NCBI RefSeq assembly: GCF_000512915.1
Contig: NZ_CP007034.1
Coordinates: 620,001-684,000, forward strand
Length of the DNA: 64,000 nt
Reading direction: 5' to 3'
Origin: Barnesiella viscericola DSM 18177
GTDB taxonomy: Bacteria; Bacteroidota; Bacteroidia; Bacteroidales; Barnesiellaceae
Shown: one piece after another, positions 52,945 through 62,162 of the stretch
How positions within the stretch are numbered: the first letter of the stretch is position 1
How the letters are laid out: each line of letters begins with the position of its first letter
Translations under genes and position numbers: made by a program
Notes under the pieces: generated by a model
Databases searched by the model: none
What the model was told of the DNA's origin: nothing
The model's input: only the letters and a program-made list of their open reading frames with translations

Positions 52945-53125
52945 GGCTTGTTCGGAATGGACAAACCAACTGGGCTGCCCGGAGGGAATCATGGCACTAT
53001 ACCACCCGCATCGCGATGGAGCCTGCTCCCCGCAAAGCTGATTTTTTTATCATTTCAACTTGTTTTCAAAATTGAACAACACTTTTGCGGCATGAAATTT
53101 TAATACAGACAAAAAAACGAACCTT

Positions 53126-54403
53126 ATGAACTATCGACGACTCTTTTTATCGACATTATCTTTCATGCTTCTGGCGGGGCCGGTTTCGGCCGGCACCTCG
53201 GCTTTCAAAAACGACTCACTCAACATCACACTGCCCAATACCGACTATGCCGACGAACTGCGGCAGATTCGCATGCACATGCCCGACATCGAGGTGGGCA
53301 ACGGCATCTCGTTCCAACCCAAGAACAAGAGTTACAAACTCACCATGCGGATACGCATGCAGAACATGGTCGACGTGGGTTTCAACAACAAATTCGAGGC
53401 GCAGGGCATCGACGCCCGGGTGAAGCGGTTGCGGCTGCGCTTCGACGGATACATCTACACCCCCAAACTCACCTACCTCGTGCAACTGGGATTTACCCCC
53501 TACGATACGAAGGTCTTGCCCAACGGCAACACCAATATCGTGCGCGACGCCATGATCTATTACGTGCCCAATGCGACGTGGAACATCGGCTTCGGCCAGA
53601 CCAAGATACGGGCCAACCGGGCACGCATCAACTCGTCGAGCGCCTTGCAGTTTGTCGACCGCTCGATTGTCAACTCCGAGTTCAACCTCGACCGCGATTT
53701 CGGTCTGTTCGGCGAATACAACCAGCATCTGTTCGGCTCGTTCGACATGGCCGCCAAAGCCTCGATTACCACGGGCGAGGGCCGCAACTGGGGCAAAAGC
53801 AAAGGCAGCGGACTGGCCTATACCGGCCGGTTGGAGTTCTTCCCCCTGGGCCGTTTCAAAGGTAAGGGCGATGCCATCGAGGGCGACTTCGAACGCGAGT
53901 CTACCCCCAAGATTCTCCTGGCCGGGGCATACAGCTACAACGACCGCGCCCTGCGGGCACAAGGCTCCAACGGCGATATGCTCCTCTTCGACCAGACCCG
54001 CAACCTGTCGTCCTACTTTGTCGACTTCATTCTCAAATACCAGGGGTTTGCCTTCTATACCGATTTCATGGGCCGCGTGTGCACCTCGTCGCCCCTCATC
54101 AAATCGGGCGAAAGCGTGGAGCAATATATCCTCACCGGCATGGGGCTCAACGTGCAGGCCAGTTACCTGTTCCGCTCTAACTGGGAAATTGCCTTACGCA
54201 ACTCGACAATCCTGCCCGACAGCGAGGTACGCCCCTATGCCAACTACCGCACCTACAACCAGTCGACCCTGGGGGTGACCAAATACCTCATCGACCACCG
54301 GTTGAAGGTGCAGGCCGACCTCTCGTATAACTACAAGGACGAGTTCACGGCTTCGGGCTATGACCGCTGGCAGTTGAGATTCCAGGTAGAGCTCGGTTTC
54401 TAA
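53126..54403 (+). CDS. OprO/OprP-like phosphate-selective porin family protein
   Basis: 425 residues, signal peptide about 1-22 (ending VSAG). The mature part is a beta-barrel of the porin O/P family: YKLTMRIRMQNMVDVGFNNK, RVKRLRLRFDGYIYTPKLTYLVQLGFT, WNIGFGQTKIRANRARINSSSALQFVDRSIVNSEFNLDRDFGLFGEY, and a C-terminal aromatic residue in RWQLRFQVELGF, the outer-membrane insertion signal. It forms a passive outer-membrane channel, perhaps for phosphate or polyphosphate, but family substrates in Bacteroidota are mostly untested. No pst or pho genes are nearby. PatB follows after 51 nt. Confidence 0.88.
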   Translation: MNYRRLFLSTLSFMLLAGPVSAGTSAFKNDSLNITLPNTDYADELRQIRMHMPDIEVGNGISFQPKNKSYKLTMRIRMQNMVDVGFNNKFEAQGIDARVKRLRLRFDGYIYTPKLTYLVQLGFTPYDTKVLPNGNTNIVRDAMIYYVPNATWNIGFGQTKIRANRARINSSSALQFVDRSIVNSEFNLDRDFGLFGEYNQHLFGSFDMAAKASITTGEGRNWGKSKGSGLAYTGRLEFFPLGRFKGKGDAIEGDFERESTPKILLAGAYSYNDRALRAQGSNGDMLLFDQTRNLSSYFVDFILKYQGFAFYTDFMGRVCTSSPLIKSGESVEQYILTGMGLNVQASYLFRSNWEIALRNSTILPDSEVRPYANYRTYNQSTLGVTKYLIDHRLKVQADLSYNYKDEFTASGYDRWQLRFQVELGF

Positions 54404-54454
54404 GAATCGGCTCTATCCCCTACTTGCAGAACCTAATACCTAAACTAAAATACC

Positions 54455-55639
54455 ATGGCTATTCAGTATGATTTTGACACCATTATCGATCGCCACCACA
54501 CCGGTGCCGTGAAAACCGACGTGCTGTGCGAACGATACGGTCGCGACGACCTTATTCCCCTGTGGATTGCCGACATGGACTTTGCCGTAGCTCCTCCCAT
54601 CACCGAGGCTCTCGTGCGACGCCTGCAACACCCGGTCTACGGCTATGCCGAGGCTCCCGCCAGCTACTGGCAGTCGATTGTAGACTGGATCAAATACCTG
54701 CACGGCTGGGAAGTAAAACGCGAGTGGATTACCTATATCCCCGGCATCGTCAAGGGTATCGGGCTGGCGGTGAACGTGTTCAGCAACCCCGGCGACAAGA
54801 TTATCATACAGACACCCGTCTACACCCCCTTCATGGCGGTACCCGAGGGCAACGGACGGCAAGTGGTACACAACCCGCTCAAATGGAACGGGTCGTGCTA
54901 TGAAATGGATTTCGACCACCTCGAATCGATTATCGACCCTCAATGCAAACTGCTCATTCTCTGTAATCCCCACAACCCGGGCGGAGTCGTGTGGCCGCTC
55001 GAAACGCTGCAACGGGTAGCCGAGATTTGCGCCCGCCATCATATTCTCGTCATTGCCGACGAAATCCATGCCGACATGCCCCTCTTCGGTGCACACCACC
55101 ACCCCTTTGCCTCGGTTTCGGAGACGGCCGCCCAGAACAGCATCTCGTTCGGAGCCCCCTCCAAAACCTTCAATATTGCCGGACTGGTGAGCTCCTACAC
55201 CATCGTACCCAACCCGACAATCCGCAAACGGTTCTTCGACTGGCTCACAGCCAACGAGCTGAATGCGCCCACCTTCATGGCCACCATCGCCACCGAAGCC
55301 GCCTATAACCATTGCCGGGAGTGGCGCAGGCAGATGCTGCACTACATCGAGCAAAACATACTCTTCGTCGAGGAGTTTCTCGACAAGCATATCCCCGCCA
55401 TCAAGGCCATACGCCCCCAAGCCTCGTTCATCGTCTGGCTCGACTGTACCCGGCTGGGACTCGACCACGACGCCCTCATCGACCTCTTCGTCGACAAGGC
55501 TCGGCTTGCCCTCAACGACGGCGAGATGTTCGGCCCCGAAGGCAAAGGCCACATGCGCCTCAACATTGGCACCCCCCGTGCCGTGCTGCAAAAAGCGCTC
55601 GAACAACTGGAAGAGGCCGTGAGCCATCTCAATCGATAG
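54455..55639 (+). CDS. PatB/MalY-type PLP-dependent C-S lyase
   Basis: 394 residues, fold-type I aminotransferase family. Seen: DLIPLWIADMDFAVAPPITEAL at the start, NPHNPGGVVW, ADEIHADMPLFG (cofactor Asp), and SFGAPSKTFNIAGL with the PLP-binding Lys. The IWIADMDF/HNPGG pattern marks the MalY/PatB group (cystathionine beta-lyase-like), which splits cysteine S-conjugates or cystathionine to pyruvate, ammonia and a thiol. Lies between the porin and valS; separate -7 element for valS downstream suggests this gene ends the porin transcript. Confidence 0.9.
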   Translation: MAIQYDFDTIIDRHHTGAVKTDVLCERYGRDDLIPLWIADMDFAVAPPITEALVRRLQHPVYGYAEAPASYWQSIVDWIKYLHGWEVKREWITYIPGIVKGIGLAVNVFSNPGDKIIIQTPVYTPFMAVPEGNGRQVVHNPLKWNGSCYEMDFDHLESIIDPQCKLLILCNPHNPGGVVWPLETLQRVAEICARHHILVIADEIHADMPLFGAHHHPFASVSETAAQNSISFGAPSKTFNIAGLVSSYTIVPNPTIRKRFFDWLTANELNAPTFMATIATEAAYNHCREWRRQMLHYIEQNILFVEEFLDKHIPAIKAIRPQASFIVWLDCTRLGLDHDALIDLFVDKARLALNDGEMFGPEGKGHMRLNIGTPRAVLQKALEQLEEAVSHLNR

Positions 55640-55690
55640 GTTACGAGCCACTTTGGCGACAAAGGACTATCTTTTTCGGAAAATATTTTA

Positions 55691-55698
55691 TACTTTTG
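55691..55698 (+). promoter_or_regulatory. valS -7 element
   Basis: TACTTTTG; start predicted at about 55704, leader about 65 nt. The leader contains an imperfect dyad around AGGGCCCT (55727-55734) but no T-box features. No -33 TTTG at correct spacing. Confidence 0.5.
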
Positions 55699-55768
55699 CA
55701 CCCGATTGGCGCAAGAGGCAGAGGGCCCTGTGCCACCTAACAGTAAGAATCTCTGAAAGAATCGATTT

Positions 55769-58393
55769 ATGAACGAACTTGCCACAAAGTACAATCCCGC
55801 CGACGTGGAGGAAAAATGGTATGCCTATTGGTTGAAAAACGGGCTTTTCAAGTCGAAGCCCGACGGTCGTGAACCCTACACCGTAGTCATTCCGCCCCCC
55901 AACGTCACCGGTATTCTGCACATGGGGCACATGCTCAACAACACGATACAGGACATTCTCGTCCGCCGCGCCCGCATGGAGGGCAAAAATGCCTGCTGGG
56001 TACCCGGTACCGACCACGCCTCGATTGCTACCGAAGCCAAGGTGGTGAACAAACTGGCTGCCCAGGGCATCAAGAAGAGCGACCTCACCCGCGAGGAGTT
56101 CCTCAAATATGCCTGGGAGTGGAAAGAAGAGCATGGCGGCATCATCTTGAAACAGCTACAAAAGCTGGGTGCCTCGTGCGACTGGGACCGCACCGCCTTC
56201 ACCATGGACGAGGTGCGCTCCAAGAGTGTGCTGAAAGTGTTTGTCGACCTCTACAACAAAGGTCTCATCTACCGCGGCGTGCGCATGGTCAACTGGGACC
56301 CCAAGGCGCTCACCGCCCTCTCTGACGAAGAGGTAATCTACAAGGAGGAGCACAGCAAACTCTACTACCTGCGCTACTACATCGAAGGGGAGGACAAATA
56401 CATCGTCGTAGCCACAACCCGCCCCGAAACCATCTTGGGCGATACGGCCGTGTGCGTCAACCCCAACGACCCCCGTTACACCTTCCTCAAAGGGAAGAAG
56501 GTAATCGTACCGCTGGTCAACCGCGTCATACCCATCATTATGGACGACTACGTCGACATCGAGTTCGGTACCGGCTGTTTGAAAGTAACCCCGGCACACG
56601 ATGTAAACGACTACATGCTGGGCGAGAAATACAACCTGCCTACCATCGACATCTTCAACGACAACGGAACCATCAGCGAGGCCGGCGGCCTCTATATCGG
56701 CATGGACCGTTTCGACGTGCGCAAGCAGATTGCCAAAGACCTGCAAGCCGCCAACCTGCTCGAAAAGGTGGAGGATTATGACAACAAAGTGGGCTACTCG
56801 GAGCGTACCAACGTGGTAATCGAGCCCAAACTCTCGATGCAGTGGTTTGTCAAGATGGGTAAACTGGCCGAACCGGCCCTCAAAGCCGTCATGAACGACG
56901 ACATCAAGTTCCACCCCGACAAGTTCAAGAACACCTACCGCTACTGGATGGAAAACATCAAGGACTGGTGCATCTCGCGTCAGTTGTGGTGGGGACACCG
57001 CATACCGGCCTACTACCTGCCGCAAGGCGGATTCGTGGTGGCCGAGACGCCCGAAGAGGCTCTCACGCTGGCCCGCAAAAAGAGCGGCGACAACTCGCTG
57101 CAACTGAGCGACCTCCGTCAAGACGAAGATTGCCTCGACACCTGGTTCTCGTCGTGGCTGTGGCCCATCTCGCTCTTCGACGGCATCAACCACCCCGGCA
57201 ACGAAGAGATAAAATACTACTACCCCACGAGCGACCTCGTAACAGGTCCCGACATCATCTTCTTCTGGGTAGCCCGCATGATTATGGCCGGCTATGAATA
57301 CACCGGCGAGAAACCCTTCAAGAATGTCTACTTTACCGGTATCGTGCGCGACAAAATCGGACGGAAGATGTCGAAATCGCTCGGCAACTCGCCCGATGCT
57401 CTCGAACTCATCAAGACCTACGGCGCCGACGGCGTGCGCATGGGCCTCATGCTGGCCGCACCCGCAGGCAACGACATTCTCTATGACGATGCACTGTGCG
57501 AACAGGGCCGCAACTTCAACAACAAAATCTGGAACGCCTTCCGCCTGGTAAAAGGCTGGACCGTCGACGAGAAGCTCGAACAGCCGCAAACGGCACAAAT
57601 CGCCGTCAAGTGGTTCGATGCCCAACTCAGCCGCACCCTGGCCGAGGTGAAAGACCTCTTCGGGAAATACCGTCTCTCCGAAGCCCTCATGGCCATATAC
57701 CGCCTCTTCTGGGACGAGTTCTCGTCGTGGTACCTCGAAATGATCAAACCCGGCTATCAACAACCCATCGACCGCGCTACCTACGAGGCTACCCTCACCT
57801 ACTTCGACGCCCTGCTGCGCATGCTGCACCCCTTCATGCCCTTCATCACCGAGGAGTTGTGGCAACACCTCTACGAGCGTAAAGAGGGCGAGAGCATCAT
57901 GTATGCCCGTATGCCCGAGGCTCACCCGGTCGACGACGAAATCATCAACCGCTTCGAGACCACCAAGCAGATTGTAGCCGGCGTGCGCACCGTGCGTCTG
58001 CAAAAAGGCATTGTCAACAAAGAGCCGCTCACGCTGCAAATCATCGGAGCTCACGACCACACCAACGACTGCGTGCTCACCAAAATGACCAACCTCTCGT
58101 CCATCGAGACCATCGACGAGAAGGACCCCGCCGCAGCTTCGTTCCGCGTGCATGCCACCGAGTATGCCATACCGCTGGGCAACAACATCGACGTAGAAGC
58201 CGAGTTGAAGAAACTCGAAGGTGAGTTGAAATATGCCCAGGGATTCCTCAAAACCGTGATGGGCAAGCTCAACAACGAACGCTTCGTACAAAACGCCCCC
58301 GAAGCTGTCGTAGCCATGGAGCGGAAGAAGAAGGCCGATGCCGAAGAGAAAATCAAGTCGATTGAAGAGAGTATAGCCGCTCTCAAAAAATAA
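55769..58393 (+). CDS. valS: Valyl-tRNA synthetase
   Basis: 874 residues, class I synthetase of normal length. The HIGH motif is HMGH at 51-54, KMSKS lies near 533-537 ([10 protein letters not shown]), with the CP1 editing domain between ([19 protein letters not shown]), an anticodon-binding helical domain, and a C-terminal coiled coil ([41 protein letters not shown]) typical of ValRS. It charges tRNA-Val and edits threonine. It is followed by a strong bidirectional hairpin. Confidence 0.98.
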   Translation: MNELATKYNPADVEEKWYAYWLKNGLFKSKPDGREPYTVVIPPPNVTGILHMGHMLNNTIQDILVRRARMEGKNACWVPGTDHASIATEAKVVNKLAAQGIKKSDLTREEFLKYAWEWKEEHGGIILKQLQKLGASCDWDRTAFTMDEVRSKSVLKVFVDLYNKGLIYRGVRMVNWDPKALTALSDEEVIYKEEHSKLYYLRYYIEGEDKYIVVATTRPETILGDTAVCVNPNDPRYTFLKGKKVIVPLVNRVIPIIMDDYVDIEFGTGCLKVTPAHDVNDYMLGEKYNLPTIDIFNDNGTISEAGGLYIGMDRFDVRKQIAKDLQAANLLEKVEDYDNKVGYSERTNVVIEPKLSMQWFVKMGKLAEPALKAVMNDDIKFHPDKFKNTYRYWMENIKDWCISRQLWWGHRIPAYYLPQGGFVVAETPEEALTLARKKSGDNSLQLSDLRQDEDCLDTWFSSWLWPISLFDGINHPGNEEIKYYYPTSDLVTGPDIIFFWVARMIMAGYEYTGEKPFKNVYFTGIVRDKIGRKMSKSLGNSPDALELIKTYGADGVRMGLMLAAPAGNDILYDDALCEQGRNFNNKIWNAFRLVKGWTVDEKLEQPQTAQIAVKWFDAQLSRTLAEVKDLFGKYRLSEALMAIYRLFWDEFSSWYLEMIKPGYQQPIDRATYEATLTYFDALLRMLHPFMPFITEELWQHLYERKEGESIMYARMPEAHPVDDEIINRFETTKQIVAGVRTVRLQKGIVNKEPLTLQIIGAHDHTNDCVLTKMTNLSSIETIDEKDPAAASFRVHATEYAIPLGNNIDVEAELKKLEGELKYAQGFLKTVMGKLNNERFVQNAPEAVVAMERKKKADAEEKIKSIEESIAALKK

Positions 58394-58425
58394 GGCCGGC
58401 TATCGTTCCGAAACCATACAAAAGC

Positions 58426-58465
58426 GAGGAGGCTCCCCGGCAACTCAATGCCGGAGAGCCTCCTC
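58426..58465. terminator. Bidirectional terminator between valS and sulfatase
   Basis: GAGGAGGCTC (58426-58435) pairs with GAGCCTCCTC (58456-58465), with a second GC stem inside. T-containing tails follow on both strands. It lies 33 nt after valS and 41 nt after the sulfatase stop. Confidence 0.88.
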
Positions 58466-58505
58466 CTCTTATCACATAATTAATGTCAATCTCTACGAAA
58501 AAAAT

Positions 58506-60038
58506 TTATTTCAGAGGCACCTCTTCCACGTAAGACTTGTAATAACCTTGGGTCGTACGGTAAAACAAATCTTTCAATTCGTTCAACACATCGGGATACT
58601 CCTTGGCCACATTTGTCTTTTGAGCCGGATCGTTTTTCACGTGATACAACCCGAAATCCTCCAAATTACCCAATTCATTTCCCGTCTCATTCCGTTCGGG
58701 CCCGGCATACGGCGGAATCATAATCCAGTCGCCTTTTCTGATAGCCATCTTTCCCTGTGCTTCGAGTATGATATAGTCGCGCCCGTCACTACTTTCCCCC
58801 AATAGGGCCGGCAACACATTCCTGCTGTCCAGATTCAACGAGTCGATATTTACCCGGCTATCGACCAAATCGGCAAATGAAGCGAGAAAATCCAGTTGAG
58901 ACACAATCGCATCGGATTGACATGGCTGTATCCGCCCCTTCCAATATACAAAAAGCGGAATGTGAGTTCCTCCGTCATACAAACTGTACTTGCCTCCCCG
59001 CAAACCTCCTGCCGGTTTATGATCTTTCAGATTCTCTACCGAGCCGTCCCAATATCCATCATCTACAACCGGACCGTTATCGCTTGAAAAAACAATCAAC
59101 GTATTCTCCAAGAGATTCAAACTGTCGAGACAAGCAACCAACTCACCGACACACCAGTCGGCCTCGGCTATTGCATCGCCACGGGCACCGAGGCCGGTAG
59201 TCCCTACAAATCGTTGATGCGGTGCCCTGGGCACATGAGGTTGATGCAACCCGTAATACAGGAAAAAGGGGCGGTCCTTATTCTCCGTCACAAAACGCTT
59301 CACTTTACCCAGAAAATAATCGGCCATATTCTCGTCGACCCATCGAGCCTTCTCACCGCCCTTCATATAACCAATACGGGGGATTCCGTTTACAATCGAA
59401 TTGTTATGCCCATGGCTCCATTTCATTTTCAGCAATTCGGGATTCGACAAGGCCGTAGGTTCACCCTCGAAATTATGCTCATAATCCACATAAATAGGGT
59501 CGGCGGGATCCAAGCCTACCACCAGACCATCTTCAACATAAACGGTCGGGACCCTATCGTTCGTTGCCGCAATCAGGCAGGAATAGTCAAATCCTATTTG
59601 ATTGGCTCCCGGAACGACCGGCTTATTCCAATCGACCTGGCCACGGCCCATACCCAGATGCCATTTCCCTATGGCAGCCGTCTTATAGCCGGCCTGCCGC
59701 ATCATCTCGGGCAAGGTAAAGGTCTGTTCATCGATTATCAAGGGAGCATCGCCCGGCAAAATTTTCGCCTCACTGTTTTTCCAGGGATACATGCCGGTCA
59801 TCAGGGCGTACCGACTGGGGGTCGATGTGGCCGACGTGGCATATCCATTGGTAAAGCAAACCCCTTCCCGGGCCAACTTATCGATATTGGGGGTGTGTAT
59901 GGTTTTCGAACCGTAGGCACTCACATCGCCAAAACCCAAATCATCGGCCAAAATCACGATGACATTGGGAGTTGCCGGTTTCTGCTCCGTACAACCCAAC
60001 AGAAACAAAGAGGGTAATAATAACAGTTTTGATTTCAT
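58506..60038 (-). CDS. Sulfatase lipoprotein, Ser-type
   Basis: 510 residues; lipoprotein signal with lipobox LFLLGC (Cys16). Alkaline-phosphatase-fold sulfatase: NVIVILADDLGFGDVSAYG with metal Asp32/Asp33, the formylglycine motif Ser72-Thr-Pro-Ser-Arg76 then LMTG, GKWHLG, YYGLHQPHVP, and VFSSDNGP with metal Asp/Asn. Ser at the key position needs an anSME-type radical SAM maturase (not in this window). It is an exo-sulfatase of the arylsulfatase-like S1 family acting on a sulfated sugar; which one is unknown. Gene order with GH51 and a BNR/CBM9 protein suggests one glycan-degrading operon. Confidence 0.92.
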   Translation of the reverse strand: MKSKLLLLPSLFLLGCTEQKPATPNVIVILADDLGFGDVSAYGSKTIHTPNIDKLAREGVCFTNGYATSATSTPSRYALMTGMYPWKNSEAKILPGDAPLIIDEQTFTLPEMMRQAGYKTAAIGKWHLGMGRGQVDWNKPVVPGANQIGFDYSCLIAATNDRVPTVYVEDGLVVGLDPADPIYVDYEHNFEGEPTALSNPELLKMKWSHGHNNSIVNGIPRIGYMKGGEKARWVDENMADYFLGKVKRFVTENKDRPFFLYYGLHQPHVPRAPHQRFVGTTGLGARGDAIAEADWCVGELVACLDSLNLLENTLIVFSSDNGPVVDDGYWDGSVENLKDHKPAGGLRGGKYSLYDGGTHIPLFVYWKGRIQPCQSDAIVSQLDFLASFADLVDSRVNIDSLNLDSRNVLPALLGESSDGRDYIILEAQGKMAIRKGDWIMIPPYAGPERNETGNELGNLEDFGLYHVKNDPAQKTNVAKEYPDVLNELKDLFYRTTQGYYKSYVEEVPLK

Positions 60039-60126
60039 AACTGTCGTTTCTATTTAATTATACTTGTTATTAATAAATTGGTGATTCTTACTACTTCATC
60101 GGGAATAACGAACCGGTGAAAGCGCA

Positions 60127-62160
60127 TTACTTAAACCGGTACACGGTGAAGGAATAGGGCTCTACGGCAACTTGCGACGGGAACGAAAGAGTCACGTCCG
60201 ATTCTCGGGGGGCTATTACCCCCTCCCTATCGGGAGTTTGACGGGTCCGGGTATCTGTCATCAATGTAGTCATACGACATTTCTTCTTCCCTTTCAATCC
60301 ATCTATTTGAATATTCATCGCATAAGGCTTGCCCGACATGTTGATTACCTTCAACACATACTCGTGTGTAGCCTCATCTTTTCCCAAAGTCGCATATACC
60401 TCGTCCGACTCGCGAGCCCCGTCGCTGACCACGGCCCGATAGGAAACCCCAATCGTATTATCGCGCAACATCTTACACAGGAAATAGTTAAAGGTCTTTA
60501 CACTCTTGGAGGTCGTGTGCAAGAACAACGGACATATCTTGCTGTCCCGGACAAAATCCCAGTTACGCATCAGCGGCCTGTCGGCCATCAACGGGTTCAT
60601 ATCGCCATTCCGCTCCAAGGCCATCTTGAAGACACCTTCGGCCAAAACAGACCTGGGATACTGGCCTCCAATCCCCAACTCACCGATGAATATATCGGGC
60701 CCCGTTCGGTCATACTCATCAAACTTATAATAGTTCTCAGCCACCCACTCGGGGGTTTGATAGTAATGCTCGTCGTAAACCTCAATATCCTGGGGCGAAA
60801 GATAATCCTTTATATATTTGCGCTTATCGTTCTCCTCCTTGAATATGATACTGCTCGATATCAGTATCAACCGGGGATACTTGGCTTTAATCGCATCATA
60901 AATCTTTTTATACCGTTTGTAATATTCGGGACCGAAATCTTCATTCCCTATCTCCACATACTTCAACGGGAACGGCTCGGGGTGTCCGTTTCGCGCCCGT
61001 TCCGCGCCCCAACGGGTAGCGGTATCGCCAATCGCATACTCGATAGCGTCCAAGGCATCTTGCACATAATAGTCTATATCGGTATCCAGATGTTCGAAAT
61101 TCCGGTTCTTATCCCGGTGCAGAAACTCGGTACAGACCATTCCCGTAGGCGTTACATACATGGCATCGGCCCCTATGTATTCGCACAGTTCATAAAACTC
61201 ATGATAGCCCAGGCCATCGCTTCTGAAAAAAGGTGCCCACTTGCTCCATGCTCCGGGACGCCGGGCTATATCACCTATTGTCTCTTTCCAGTGATACATC
61301 GTCTCCTCATTAATCCCATGCACAATACACCCTCCCGGGAACCGGAGGAAATCGGGAGCATAGTCGACAAGATTCTGTACAATATCCTTCCGGAAAACCG
61401 ATTTCCCGTTATCCCAGGTATTTCCCGGGAACATCGAGACTATATCCAGTTGGAATATCCCCTGTCCCGACGGCTCTATGCGCAAGCAACCCCGGTCGTC
61501 ATCGGCTGTTGCCGTAAGTTCAAACTCATATTTTTTCCAATCCTTTGACAGATTATCCACTACTACCGTCGGCGAGATGCTGCGGGCATCTCTGTCGGCC
61601 AGCGAAATCTTCAACTCACCTTTGTAGGTAGAAGCAACGGCATAAAACGACAATTTATACCGTTCACCTTTCTCTATATTCATGCCGAAGAATCCCTGAT
61701 TCACAACTGCCGCACCAGGGAATTCGGACAGGTTTTTATGCACGAAGACCCTCAGAGAATGTGGATTCTTTTCATTCAGCGGATTCTTCTTTGTCCGACT
61801 AATCTCAATCGGGCTATATGCGCAAGGCGTTGTTACCCAACCGATAACGGGCGACACGTGAAACACCTTCTTATTAGGTCCGGTAGGATTGACAACCCCT
61901 ACGTATTGTTCGTTCATCACAGCCATACCCTTGGGAGGTGTGGCCTCTTCAAGTCCTCTGTTCCTTACCATCTCGGCATATAGTCCGCCCTCTCCTATCA
62001 TACCGATTTCCTCATAATGAAACCCATACTCAACCGGACGCACTTTCCTGGCCGCATTCAAATCGGCCTGCAAATTCAGTTGAGACACCGTTGTCTGAGC
62101 CGTCAATGCGCCACACGCCAAAAGGCTCAATAACATCATGGTATTAGCTTGTATCCTCAT
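60127..62160 (-). CDS. GH51-type alpha-L-arabinofuranosidase
   Basis: 677 residues, signal peptide about 1-21 (GALTAQ). CBM4/9-like beta domain about 130-245 inserted near the N-terminal strands; catalytic TIM barrel about 250-560 with FLRFPGGCIVHG, acid/base Glu407 in YVEIGNEDFG, and nucleophile Glu494 in FIGELGI; C-terminal beta-sandwich to YSFTVYRFK. The GNE and GEL motifs and the FRFPGG strand match GH51. It removes terminal arabinofuranose from plant or other glycans. It begins 2 nt after the upstream gene's stop, so they are co-translated. Confidence 0.87.
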   Translation of the reverse strand: MRIQANTMMLLSLLACGALTAQTTVSQLNLQADLNAARKVRPVEYGFHYEEIGMIGEGGLYAEMVRNRGLEEATPPKGMAVMNEQYVGVVNPTGPNKKVFHVSPVIGWVTTPCAYSPIEISRTKKNPLNEKNPHSLRVFVHKNLSEFPGAAVVNQGFFGMNIEKGERYKLSFYAVASTYKGELKISLADRDARSISPTVVVDNLSKDWKKYEFELTATADDDRGCLRIEPSGQGIFQLDIVSMFPGNTWDNGKSVFRKDIVQNLVDYAPDFLRFPGGCIVHGINEETMYHWKETIGDIARRPGAWSKWAPFFRSDGLGYHEFYELCEYIGADAMYVTPTGMVCTEFLHRDKNRNFEHLDTDIDYYVQDALDAIEYAIGDTATRWGAERARNGHPEPFPLKYVEIGNEDFGPEYYKRYKKIYDAIKAKYPRLILISSSIIFKEENDKRKYIKDYLSPQDIEVYDEHYYQTPEWVAENYYKFDEYDRTGPDIFIGELGIGGQYPRSVLAEGVFKMALERNGDMNPLMADRPLMRNWDFVRDSKICPLFLHTTSKSVKTFNYFLCKMLRDNTIGVSYRAVVSDGARESDEVYATLGKDEATHEYVLKVINMSGKPYAMNIQIDGLKGKKKCRMTTLMTDTRTRQTPDREGVIAPRESDVTLSFPSQVAVEPYSFTVYRFK

Positions 62161-62162
62161 AA

